Positions 11,435 to 21,093 of a stretch of 22,181 bases of DNA are shown here, piece by piece. The translations under genes were made by a program, and so were the position numbers. The notes beneath the pieces were generated by a model that ran no database searches, had not been told where the DNA came from, and was given only the letters and a program-made list of their open reading frames with translations. Source of the DNA: Dimargaris cristalligena. Its lineage: Eukaryota; Kickxellomycota; Dimargaritomycetes; Dimargaritales; Dimargaritaceae. Numbering within the stretch: the stretch's first letter is position 1; every line of letters begins with the position of its first letter. The stretch spans positions 1 through 22,181 of the forward strand of contig JANBQC010000479.1 in NCBI GenBank assembly GCA_027576995.1, read 5' to 3'.

Positions 11435-11547
11435 GGGCAGTTGAACGGAACGTGCAAATAGCGGGTAAACGACCGCAACTGCCCCTTAACCATACTCGTT
11501 GCCTAATATCAGTTTTACGTTCCGTTGCGTTCAACTGCGTTTTTTTT
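11435..11547 (+). other. Nested inverted repeats followed by a run of eight Ts
   Basis: GGGCAGTTG at 11435-11443 can pair with CAACTGCCC at 11476-11484. The overlapping arm CAGTTGAACGGAACGT (11438-11453) can instead pair with 11517-11537, which is its reverse complement apart from a 5-base insertion. A small hairpin (GCGG/CCGC) lies between. The second long arm is followed within 3 bases by eight Ts at 11540-11547. The two long pairings are mutually exclusive. This could be a short structured RNA ending at a Pol III-type T-run, a MITE-like relic or a promoter-proximal cruciform. No tRNA-type A and B boxes were seen. Confidence 0.4.
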
Positions 11548-11888
11548 ATATTATATATTAAAATGGTGTAGATTTCCTTTGTGTACTCTTCCATATTTCC
11601 CTCCTGCTTTCCATTTGTAGTTGCCACGACTTACATTGTCTCTTATTTTTAACAGGGACCCATACCCTACGCTCCTTTAACCCAGTCTAGTCCAGTCCAG
11701 ACCTAACAGCCGCTGAATTGCTGGAGACCTGTTGCCTCCTAATCGCTCAGCCCAGCCCGTGTATTAGCCCAAGCCCAAGCCTCCGACATCCATTGGACCA
11801 CGAAAGGGCCAACCAGCTGATATATCGGAGTTTCAAATAACGGCAGCTTCCTTTTCTTATAGATTACCGAAACACAGCCCCATACTCG

Positions 11889-14800
11889 ATGAGCCGTAGA
11901 CGCGATCTATTTCATTACGGTAAGTTCGGCGCGCCCTAAATGCCTCGCTCGTACATTTCACTCTACTCTGACACCCCATTCAAAATCGATTTCAATCGGG
12001 TATCCAGCGGGCTAGCATGGTGCGCATACAGGCTCTTGTAGCGAAGCAACCTAATTAAAGGGAGCTTTTCCAATTCAACGTTAGGTCGGTACTAATTAGT
12101 ATCCAATACTTATTTCCTAATTGTTACATGGTTATCTACCCCACGGACTACTTAACACAGACAAAGATATCCCTGGCCCCGGTACCTACAATCCCATTTC
12201 GCCGCAGAATCGGTACCGTCGCTACGGATTTATATCGCAATCGGACCGGTTCACCAAACCCAAACCCCCGGGACCTGGGGGACTGAGTACGCCGGCCATG
12301 GTCACACGTAACACCCCCCATGGCGAGCGACTCCTCCGCCGTAAGCGGGTGGGCCTCCCCTCTAACCAGATACCTTCGGCCGAGGTCCGCGTTCAACACG
12401 CTGAGGCGGAATTGGCTAAACTCCAGCGGGCCAATACGACCCTCCAAGCCCAAATAAGCCAAGCCCAGCAGTTTCAAGGGACTTCCCAGGCGGATTTGCA
12501 GGCCACTATGGCTCAGTATAAACGGCTGCAGCACCAGCACCAAACGGAAACCTCGCGACTCCAAGACGAAATCCGTAATTCCCGCAACGAACTTCAGCTG
12601 CGCCGGTTTTTAAACCAGGAAACGGAGACCAACTTACTGTATCGGCAAAAGAGCCTCCAAAACCAAGTTAGCCAGCTTGAAAAGCAGCTCTACCAACACC
12701 AAAGGGCGGCTGCCCACCAAACCACCGAACTGCGGCAGGATGCCGAGGAATTCCGGGATACCATTAACCAGCTGAACCGCCAATTGGTTCAGCGCAACCA
12801 GGACTTGATTCAGGCCAACGCGCTGAAGGACCAAATCCGGGCCGAGGGGCAGCAGGAGGCCATGTCCCTCCAGAGTAAAATCCGAGGCTTGGAGGGGCAG
12901 TTGGTGGCCCTGCGCCAAACGGGGGTGCAGCACCAAGCCGAAATCGCCGACCTAAAAGACCAGCTACGGCGGCAAGATCACCGCCATGTCGACGCGGACC
13001 AGCGCCACGCGGAAACGGTCCAAACCCTCGAGGAGCACCTCGGCGAGGCGCGGGAAGAGGCGGCAGCCATCCTAGGCCGCCATGCGGAGCTCGAAGGCCA
13101 AGTAGAGTATCTGACGGCTCAAATCATCGACTTGGAGCGCGAGTACGAAGAGAGTGCAGTATCTCACCGGACCGAACTGAAACAGACCCAACGCCAGGCC
13201 ACGGAGTTCCGCGAGGCGCTCGAACGGGCTTTAGCTGAAAACAGCCAGATTGCCGACGAACTCAAAACGGTGCAGCAGACCGCAGAGACGCAAGAACACC
13301 AGGCTATTGAAACCCAGCGGCACCTCCAGAGTCGAACCAAGGCCCTGGAAGCCCTGTTAGGTGAAGCGACCGGCCGCACCACCCGGCTCCGGGACCAATT
13401 ACAAAGTTTGGAGGGTCAGCACGCCCAACTCACCGAACGGACCCACGCCCGGGAGGCCGCCCTGCAACAGGACGTGGTAAAAGCTCAGGAACGGCTCGAA
13501 ACGGTGCGCCAGCAACTCGAGCAGGACTACACCGCCCAGGTGGAACGCCTGGTGTCCCAGCACGACGATGTAGTCCGGACCCTCCGCCACCAAATGGACC
13601 AGCAGCATAAAACCAGCCAAGTGCTGGCTGAGCAGCGGTCGGAGGTCATCCGGGATCTGGAGACTCGATTAGCCGAAGCCAACTCGGACCGGGAAGCCCA
13701 GCTGGAGGCCCTTGAAGTGGCCCGCCAGAAGATTCAAAAACTGCGGAAGGAGCAGGAGGTCCAGCGTGAGGACATCCAACTGCTGGAAACTGAACAGGCC
13801 CACGGGCAGGCTGCCCAGGTAGATTTACAGCGGCGGCTGGATGACCAGAGCCAGTCACTGGCCGAGTTGCAAACGCGACTGGCCGATACGACTCACGAAC
13901 TTACCCAAGTATCCAATAAGGCCGCGCAGCAGGCCCAGCTGGACGACAAGCGGCGACTGGCCGATGAAAAGGCCCTGGCCGAACAACACGCCCATTTACA
14001 AAAGTTGGAGCAGACGCTGGGCGAAAAGGAGACCCTTATAACTGATTTGCAGCGTCAGCTGCAGGACAAAAAAGCCGGGACGCTCGCTCCCCCCGAGGCC
14101 AAACGGTTCCATAACCGGATTTACCAGCTGGAACAGCACGTCTTGCAGTACGAGCAGGAATTAAAAGAGGTGCGAACTAAAGCCAACGAGGAGTACATGT
14201 CCCTGCAGCGCGAGAAACGGAAAGTGAATGATGCGACGGAGGACTATAAGCACCAATTCGAAACCCTTTCGGTGGTGGTTGAAACGTAAGTTCCGGTATT
14301 TTTTATTGAAGAATAGGGGTATCTTAAGAAATTATTGGATCGCCGTAAAGCCTGAGGTAATCAATCTTCGATTATCCCTTTTTGAGATCAGGCTACATCT
14401 ATTTTTTATCTGGTATTACAAGATACTCATCAATGATATATATGATACCCACTCTTTGTTTATTTATGCTACACGCCCATGCTGTCATTTTTTTTCACCG
14501 GGATACCCAGGCTTCGTTCACAACTACTAGACGCGGAAACCGGTCACGAGCAGGCCATCCACCAGCTGGAGAGCCAAAACCAATTCCTGCAGAAGAACCA
14601 CCGACCCATCTACGATGAGCTTTACCTAACCCAGGGTACCCAGTCCACCCTAAATACTGGCCACCCGTCTCTCAAACAGAAGATCAAACATATTACTCAC
14701 CTCAAGGAAGAGAATTCGCACCTTAAACGGGATCTCCAGGCCCTCGAAAAGCAGCGGGATTCCTTTCGCCTCCGCATTAGTCACTTGGAACGTGATCTTG

Positions 14801-15240
14801 AAGCCTACCAGGCTGTTGGGATTTCGGGTCACCAGTTAATGAAGATGGGGGGTCCAGTTACTTCCAACAATGTGACACCTGGTTCAGTTCGGGCCAAAAT
14901 CGGGGTCTTTACGGGTCAGGAGAACCATTCTAACCTATGTACCCCCTACCGATCCACTAAAATAGCCCGTACCATCGCGCCCCTCACCCAGGTCCGACCG
15001 GCCATTTTTAATCAGACGGACTTGGCGGTGCCGAATAATCGTCGGATTAGTGATCAGAGTACCCTCAAGCAACGGATCGACCAGCTGTTGTTGACGGCAC
15101 GCCAGGGTACGGTAACTAAAGTGGCGGTTATGAATGACCGGAAACGGCCGTTGCCGGCGTCGCCTTTGAGTAGCCGGTTACCGGGTAAGCGAACCCGGGT
15201 AATGGGAGGAAACACCCGTAAACGGGAACGGCTAAGCTAA
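11889..15240 (+). CDS. HMMR/RHAMM-like long coiled-coil protein
   Basis: Animal HMMR binds microtubules and the spindle pole, where its C-terminal leucine zipper interacts with TPX2 and supports spindle assembly. Predicted exons: 11889-11919, 12161-14285 and 14511-15240, with GT-AG introns of 241 and 225 bp and matching phases, giving about 961 residues. The N-terminus (residues 1-45) carries PGPGTYNP and a following GF-x-SQSDRF, like the HMMR N-terminal region, which begins with a PGAYD-type motif and SFQKSQRF. Residues about 85-735 are Gln/Glu/Leu-rich heptad sequence. Residues about 735-825 match the HMMR C-terminal domain: a Tyr-Asp-Glu-Leu-Tyr segment, then LKQKIKH (773-779) and a Leu/Lys zipper. 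A basic 130-residue tail follows. The start comes from ATG-SRRRDLFHY running into a GTAAGT donor; no in-frame ATG is possible in exon 2 before the motif except after a stop at 12118. Coiled-coil similarity alone would be weak; the two matching ends make the call. Confidence 0.75.
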
Positions 15241-15511
15241 TTCGCGGATGAGTTCTTCCTTGGATTGAAACCATTCGGAGCATCTTTCCCCAATTAACCT
15301 CACATTATAGCGACCTTTATTTTTTATAGCCATCAAATTTGTCCACTCAATTCCTTTTTATTTTTTTTAGTATTTTTCAAGACCCCCCCCCCATAATCCA
15401 TTTGTTTTATAGCATCAATTTCCGCGGGTCTTTAATAGGCAATCTCTGAGTTCCATTGGTAACGAATGGGGGTCACTTACGTAGTAATTTTTACCCCGAC
15501 CAATATCCTTA
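15241..15511. other. 3' region of the HMMR-like gene
   Basis: AT-rich sequence with long T runs and a perfect run of ten Cs at 15383-15392. It is probably 3' UTR and spacer. No gene is seen. Confidence 0.45.
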
Positions 15512-15835
15512 CTATCTATCCCACCCACCATGGTTCGCCTGGACCATGCTTATAATATAGCCCTTGGCGCTCGTTTGAATCCGTCTTAAATTGACCATCA
15601 ACCCCCACCTATCTGTGTAATAAAAATAATCGATTAATATCTGGGCAATGGCCGGTGGGCCAATAGGGCAGTAGCACCTAAACTGGAGATCCAGGGCTTT
15701 CAAGTGCCGAAAGCACAAGAGGCCCAGCAACCGGGTTAGTGTCTCATGGACAGGAAAATTCACTATTCTTTGGGTAATCTCCTGAATCAGGTAGATTGGT
15801 TTAAGATAATGCGAACTTGTTATAGGTTGACCCAA
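15512..15835 (-). pseudogene. Possible leucine-rich-repeat (F-box/LRR-like) fragment
   Basis: A 107-codon - strand frame whose first codon is TTG, not ATG. It is preceded on its strand by GGCAACAG, which could be a splice acceptor. The product reads like natural protein: a run with Leu spacing typical of leucine-rich repeats (HLKALDLQF and the surrounding residues), then an aromatic stretch and NLRRI. There is no complete domain, no start codon and no obvious neighbouring exon. I read it as a fragment or relic of an LRR protein, such as the F-box/LRR proteins common in fungi; an isolated exon of a live gene is possible. Family assignment rests on pattern only. Confidence 0.25.
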
Positions 15836-16334
15836 CTGTTGCCCTTTGGATGATGGATGATATATCTGTCTGTGCTTCTATTACTCGGCTGGAAGTATAT
15901 CCATCACGTGATCCGTTATCGCATCCCTATTATAAGTTGAATGAATGGAGCTTATGCTATGGCCCTCCTATAGATGGCCAAGAGAATACGTCTTGAGAGT
16001 CAAGTCGAAAAAAAATATAGGTAGAAAATCAATCATTGAAAGTCGCACTAATGAACGGGCGAAAAAAAAGGACATCGGTTGTTACTAAAATAGTCTCGGG
16101 AGATTGCGCTTATTCAACTGCTAGTTGTAATGCATGCATTGCCGTTATTTACATTCAGCATTGGGCCTTAGTTTTACCTACATTTCTTATACCTATTTCC
16201 CTATCCTAGGAATCTTACTACGTGAGGTATCCGGTTGTTTATCTAGTGCAGCTTCACACTATTTGCCACCATATTCTCTGTACTAATTTTGCCCACCCGC
16301 CAGCTCGTTTGCGGATTCCCTACATCAGTCCAAC
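15836..16334 (+). promoter_or_regulatory. Upstream region of DIS3
   Basis: No gene is seen. The 180 bases nearest the DIS3 start become pyrimidine-rich (runs of TTCCC, CCTAT and CTCTG), the same leader style as UBA1. I cannot name specific factor sites or a convincing TATA box. Confidence 0.3.
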
Positions 16335-19300
16335 ATGTTGCGCTCCAAGTCGTACATGAAAAAGACCCGCAAGGGCAACGTTGTCCGTGTGGTGACTGAA
16401 CATTACTTACGCGACGACATTGTCTGCTCAGTGGAAAAGTGCCCCAATTGTGACTGGGCTACATTGCAGGAAGCCCAGGGGGATAGCAAATTCACCGTAC
16501 CCCACCCCGTGTTATCCAGCACGCCCCGCCAGACCGAATCGTTCCCCGTGCCCACCCTGGTCGTTCCCGACACCAATGTGCTCTACCATCAGATTGATAT
16601 CCTTGAGCATCCCGCCCTGACCAACGTGGTCATTCTACAGACCTGTCTCTCTGAGTTGAAGAACCTCAGCATGCCCACCTACCATCGGCTGCGCAATATC
16701 ATCAGTGATCCGGACCGTCACTTTTACGTGTTTTCCAACGAGAACCACCGGGAAACGTTTATCGAACGGCTCAAGGAGGAGACTCCCAACGATCGCAATG
16801 ACCGGGCCATCCGCCGGGCGGTACAGTGGTACAACCAGCATTTGAGTCAGACGAACCGGTACCCGCGTCAAATCAAGGCCATGATGCTCAGCGACGACGC
16901 CGATAATCGGCGCAAAGCCACCGCGGACGGTATTCCCAACGCCTCCGTGATGGACTACCTCCAAGACTACGTGGAGTACCCCGAACTTATCGATATGGTA
17001 TCCCAGGCCAGCGTGGGTAACGACAAGGGCGATCAGCGGGTGTGTTACGACGAACACCTTACCAAACTGCAGGTCCAGAGCGGTCTTAAATCGGGCAAAT
17101 ACGTCCAAGGCACGCTCGGTATCAGTACACATAATTTCCTAGAAGGTTCGATTCTAGGCTCCGTGGACGGGGAAACCCGGGCCATTGTCATTATTGGCCG
17201 TAGCCATATGAACCGGGCGGTCCATGGCGATGTCATCGCGGTAGAACTGCTGCCCCGTTCCGAATGGCAACGCACTCCCACGGCGATTTTGATTGAAGAG
17301 GACGAAGACGAGGTCGAGGACGACACGCCGGTGGAAGGCACCGCTGGTAAGACCAAGCAGACTTCTAAAGGGACCCCAGCGAAGAAGGCCGAAGAGGCAG
17401 CGGAAGTAGGCGAGGCGAAACCCACGGGTAAAGTAGTGGGAATCGTCCGGCGTAACTGGCGCCCCTACTGCGGTCATTTGGAATCCCGATCCGTCCGGAG
17501 TCACACCCAGGCCGCGGGGAGCCAAAGCGTCATGTTTGCAGCCATGGACAAACGCATCCCTAAGATTAAGGTTCGTACTCGCCAGGCCCACCAACTCCTG
17601 GGGCAACGCATCGTGGTTAACATCGACAGCTGGCCCCGGGACTCGAAATACCCGCTCGGACATTTTGTGCGCGCGTTGGGTTCGGCCGGTGACCGGGCGA
17701 CCGAAACCGAGGTTCTGCTGATGGAGCATGACGTGCCCTACCAGGAATTCTCCAAGCAAGTATTGTCCGATTTGCCCGTGGAGGGCGAATCGTGGGTGGT
17801 TCAGGACCACCACTTGGAGGGTCGGGTCGATTACCGTGGGTTGGACGTGTGCAGTATCGATCCCCCGGGTTGTACCGATATCGACGATGCCCTGCATTGC
17901 GTCAAACTGCCCAACGGCAACTACCAAGTGGGGGTACACATTGCCGATGTGACCCATTTCGTCAAACCCGACATGCACATGGACAAGGAAGCCGCGGTAC
18001 GCTGTACCACCGTGTACCTTGTCGACCGCCGTATTGACATGTTGCCCGCCCTGCTCGGTACTAACCTGTGCTCCCTGCACTGCAACGTGGAACGCCTGGC
18101 CTTCTCCTGCGTGTGGGAATTGGACCCCGAGGCCAATATTGTCCAGGTGTCCTTCAGCAAGTCGGTGATCCGGTCCCGCAACTCCTTCACGTACGACGAG
18201 GCCCAGGCCCGCATCGACGACCAGACCTTGAACGATCCCGTCACGTTGGGCGTCCGGTCCCTCAACCAACTGGCCAAGAAACTCCGCCAGCGCCGTATGG
18301 ACCAGGGTGCCCTGACCCTCTCCAGCCCCGAAGTGCGGTTCAACCTGGAAAACGATTCCCAAGACCCGGTGGACGTGGAAATGAAAGAACTCAAGGACAC
18401 CAATGCTTTGGTCGAAGAGTTCATGTTGTTGGCCAATATTTCCGTCGCCAAGCGGATATACGAGTCCTACCCCGATACCTCTATGCTCCGGCGTCATCCC
18501 ACTCCCCCGCCCTCCAATTTCGAATGGCTGAGCCAGAGTCTGCGTGAAAATGGGTTTGAACTTAACTCCGATTCGTCCAAGACCCTCTCGGACAGTTTGG
18601 ATAAGGCGGTCAAGGCCAATGACCCGTATTTCAATAAGCTGGTCCGCATTATGGCTACCCGTAGTATGATGCAGGCCGTCTACTTCTGCTCCGGTACCCT
18701 GCCGCCCGAGGATTACCACCATTACGGGTTGGCCACCCCCATCTACACCCACTTTACCTCCCCCATTCGGCGGTACGCGGACGTGCTGGTCCATCGTCTA
18801 TTGGAGGCGAGTATCAATCCCCAAGCCCCGTATATCCCCATGATTCTGGACAAGAGTCGCATGAAGGACCAGTCGGACACCCTCAACTACCGGAACCGGA
18901 TGGCCCAACAGGCCGCCCGTAGCTCCGTCGAGTTGTACACACATCTCTTCTTCCGCAACAAGGAGGTCTACGAACCCGGTTACGTGACCCGAGTCCTACA
19001 GAACGGCTTCTCGGTGTTGGTCCCCAAATACGGTATTGAAGGGTTTGTCTACGCCGCCGAAAAGAAGGTGGCCGCTTCTACCGAGATTTTGGTGTACGAT
19101 CCCTCGACCAATACCCTCAATAACCCTGAAACGGGTATCACGATCACGACCTTCGCCCCCGTCCATGTGCGAATTACGGTGGAACAGGAGGGACTCAACG
19201 GACTCAAGGAAGGCGAAGGGGCGGGATCCAAACGGGATGCCAATGCGACCGTCAAGAATAAGGAACCGGCCGTTAAGAATGACGAGCCTACCTTGCGGGA

Positions 19301-19529
19301 GAAGATGCAAATGCGATTGGTGACGCCGTTCATTCCCGGACTTAGCGTGCAGCCACAGGGGGCGGTCGACAGTAAAAGTGACGACACTGCCACTACTACA
19401 CCTCCTACTGCTACCACCACTACTACTACTACTACTCCTACCACTACCGCTGCACCTACCCCAGCAGCCAACGGCGAGTCAAAAGCTACATCAAGCAAAA
19501 AACGGAAGACCAAAAAACCCAAAAACTAA
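16335..19529 (+). CDS. DIS3: Exosome exoribonuclease DIS3/RRP44
   Basis: Catalytic subunit of the RNA exosome: a 3'-5' exonuclease (RNB domain) that also has an endonuclease site (PIN domain). It processes and degrades RNA, chiefly in the nucleus. Single exon, 1064 residues, ATG at 16335. Seen in order: HYLRDDIVC with the CR3 cysteines C31, C36 and C39; PIN domain about 72-215 with acidic residues D79, E107, D153/D156 and D188 aligned with the yeast site; cold-shock domains about 245-500; RNB domain from about 500 with SIDPPGCTDIDDA, whose D509, D515, D517 and D518 match the catalytic aspartates; HFTSPIRRYADV at 807-817; S1 domain about 876-950. All catalytic residues of both activities are present. 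Odd points are an acidic then Lys/Ala-rich insert between the cold-shock domains (about 320-365) and a tail of about 110 residues past S1 that yeast Rrp44 lacks, Thr-rich and then ending in KKRKTKKPKN, possibly a nuclear localisation signal. Confidence 0.96.
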   Translation: MLRSKSYMKKTRKGNVVRVVTEHYLRDDIVCSVEKCPNCDWATLQEAQGDSKFTVPHPVLSSTPRQTESFPVPTLVVPDTNVLYHQIDILEHPALTNVVILQTCLSELKNLSMPTYHRLRNIISDPDRHFYVFSNENHRETFIERLKEETPNDRNDRAIRRAVQWYNQHLSQTNRYPRQIKAMMLSDDADNRRKATADGIPNASVMDYLQDYVEYPELIDMVSQASVGNDKGDQRVCYDEHLTKLQVQSGLKSGKYVQGTLGISTHNFLEGSILGSVDGETRAIVIIGRSHMNRAVHGDVIAVELLPRSEWQRTPTAILIEEDEDEVEDDTPVEGTAGKTKQTSKGTPAKKAEEAAEVGEAKPTGKVVGIVRRNWRPYCGHLESRSVRSHTQAAGSQSVMFAAMDKRIPKIKVRTRQAHQLLGQRIVVNIDSWPRDSKYPLGHFVRALGSAGDRATETEVLLMEHDVPYQEFSKQVLSDLPVEGESWVVQDHHLEGRVDYRGLDVCSIDPPGCTDIDDALHCVKLPNGNYQVGVHIADVTHFVKPDMHMDKEAAVRCTTVYLVDRRIDMLPALLGTNLCSLHCNVERLAFSCVWELDPEANIVQVSFSKSVIRSRNSFTYDEAQARIDDQTLNDPVTLGVRSLNQLAKKLRQRRMDQGALTLSSPEVRFNLENDSQDPVDVEMKELKDTNALVEEFMLLANISVAKRIYESYPDTSMLRRHPTPPPSNFEWLSQSLRENGFELNSDSSKTLSDSLDKAVKANDPYFNKLVRIMATRSMMQAVYFCSGTLPPEDYHHYGLATPIYTHFTSPIRRYADVLVHRLLEASINPQAPYIPMILDKSRMKDQSDTLNYRNRMAQQAARSSVELYTHLFFRNKEVYEPGYVTRVLQNGFSVLVPKYGIEGFVYAAEKKVAASTEILVYDPSTNTLNNPETGITITTFAPVHVRITVEQEGLNGLKEGEGAGSKRDANATVKNKEPAVKNDEPTLREKMQMRLVTPFIPGLSVQPQGAVDSKSDDTATTTPPTATTTTTTTTPTTTAAPTPAANGESKATSSKKRKTKKPKN
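19390..19452 (+). repeat. ACT/ACC trinucleotide repeat in the DIS3 coding tail
   Basis: An impure (ACT/ACC)n microsatellite, in frame, with six perfect ACT units at 19419-19436. It encodes a Thr-rich run broken by Pro and Ala, including eight consecutive Thr. Because the unit is three bases, length changes would not shift the frame of the basic C-terminus. Confidence 0.85.
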
Positions 19530-21093
19530 GGGTCTATAATTTGGTGTTGGACTGAATTACTTCTGACTTTTATATTTGGTAAAGTTCTTTACTAAATGGC
19601 ACCCCGTAGTATTATCCACGACTAGGTTGGGGACGTTTTTACTACTTATTTTACTTTTACTTTGATTTTTTTTTGTTTTCAGAACAAGGTGGCATTTGTA
19701 TGAAGCATCACTATATCGCTTTCCTTTGATCCCAAAATTTATTAAACTCCTTATCAATTTAATAAAATACCAAAAGAAAAACCCCCAATACATCTGCACT
19801 ATTCTATATAGATTGTCATTCGACAAGATGCCTAATAGTTCAAAACTAGTATATTTCAAGCGGAAACGGGCATAGTCACCGCTAAGATATGCTTGGCGCC
19901 GCTTACTAGTGCAGGACTATACTAACTGTGGGTGGCTGCTACTTCCAGTGTCTGGCATGAAAGATCCTCCATTAAATGGCATCCCTATCCCTACACACAC
20001 TCGTCTAGTATATTGCTACGTATGTATGGAACTCAGAAACTTATACATTAAAGATCAGCTCTGGATAAGGAATAGCACCATAGAACTCTTGCATTTGAGA
20101 TTTGTGAATATTGCAGCACAGATATCTTGACCGTCATTGTCGCATTTTTTGGATTTTAGGCCGAAGGCAACACAGCCCAGGTAGTACAATCGCAACTTAT
20201 TATAATAAATATCAATGTGTCACCTCACTATGAGTCGTCAATACTTTAAAACTTTGTGTTGATTGTGATTTTTTTTATTTTGCTTTGCTCTCGTGATTTT
20301 TGGCAGTCACTACGGAATCATTTTATTACAATTAGCCAACTTTTATAGTTTTAATAACGTTCTATATTACCCGTTTAAGCGTCCCCACCGGTACAAAAGA
20401 ATTACCATATCCAATTCTGAAATCGCCTCGGTCAACCCTGGCGAATGTCCTATCTTCGGCAAATAGGGAACTGACCCAGTCGACATTAAATAGTGCTGAA
20501 AGGGACGCCACATCTTCCTCTCGTGCCAGAATGTCCATTAGCCGAATGCCACATTCATGTCAATACACAATCCCGCCCAGGACAAACCCAAGTTAAGGAA
20601 TGCACATAGATTTACAAAATTCTCAGGAAGATGACGACAATACACCCCTGCTAAATGGGAATAAGCAATGACTATAAATACCCTTTTGAATAAAAATACT
20701 ATACCAGCATCTTTAGATATGTTTCCGTTATATACCTAAACGTGGTATCTAATAGGGCCAACATCCTTGAATAGTAGATAAATCAAGTCACTGATAAATA
20801 AACCTCTTGATGAGGTCATCCGCGAATGGCTCATGGGTTAAATAGATAAATTACAAGCTCGTAAAAGTGCAGGGATATATGGTATGGGTTTATTTAAAAT
20901 CATGCTGAAGAGGCGACCATATTAATGGTAAATTGGAGTAATGCTAAATATGAGAGTGGTAGATGCATGTGCCCATGTCACAAGTGTAGTTGGGGCTCAA
21001 AACCCGGATCGTATAGGCTATTGTTAGGATACCCGGTTGACCCTCCACATTGGCTGTTGTAATGGAGGTAGCGTGGTCTCTTGTTTTTGCTTA
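19530..21093. other. Gene-poor spacer with possible coding relics
   Basis: AT-rich spacer of about 1.56 kb. Two short stretches read like natural protein. The first is a - strand ATG ORF of 58 codons at 20362-20538, of mixed composition. The second is a + strand frame at 20782-20925 broken by one in-frame TAA at 20839-20841. Neither matches a family I recognise. A 100-codon - strand frame at 19557-19859 is a Lys/Asn/Phe-rich product of AT-rich DNA and starts on TTG. A + strand frame at 19909-20130 starts on GTG and has weak leucine spacing. No RNA gene or intact mobile element is seen. Confidence 0.4.
20362..20538 (-). CDS. Short ORF, 58 codons, possible gene relic
   Basis: ATG at 20538, TAG at 20364-20362. 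The product begins MDILAREEDVASLSALF, has balanced hydrophobic, acidic and basic residues and is not the Lys/Asn/Ile-rich type expected from random AT-rich DNA. The frame continues a few codons upstream of the ATG before a TGA. There is no signal peptide, and no domain is recognised. It may be an exon or surviving piece of a larger gene, or chance. Confidence 0.2.
   Translation of the reverse strand: MDILAREEDVASLSALFNVDWVSSLFAEDRTFARVDRGDFRIGYGNSFVPVGTLKRVI

Noticed and set aside
11139..11627. 162-codon open frame on the - strand between UBA1 and the HMMR-like gene
   Set aside because: It starts on GTG, shows no domain, and its sequence runs through hairpin arms and a T-rich tract. Cys/Pro/Leu-rich composition follows from the base composition.
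17154..18794. 546-codon open frame on the - strand inside DIS3
   Set aside because: It is the antisense shadow of a GC-rich, highly conserved coding region. The + strand product carries all the PIN and RNB catalytic residues.
19557..19859. 100-codon - strand frame downstream of DIS3
   Set aside because: TTG start and a Lys/Asn/Ser/Phe-rich product typical of AT-rich non-coding DNA.
19909..20130. 73-codon + strand frame with weak leucine spacing
   Set aside because: GTG start, no full LRR unit. The spacing is too loose to link it to the fragment at 15512-15835.
20821..20841. 13-base match to a conserved 18S rRNA motif (GCGAATGGCTCAT)
   Set aside because: Similarity fades on both sides. A 13-mer match to a 1.8-kb rRNA somewhere in 22 kb is expected about once by chance.
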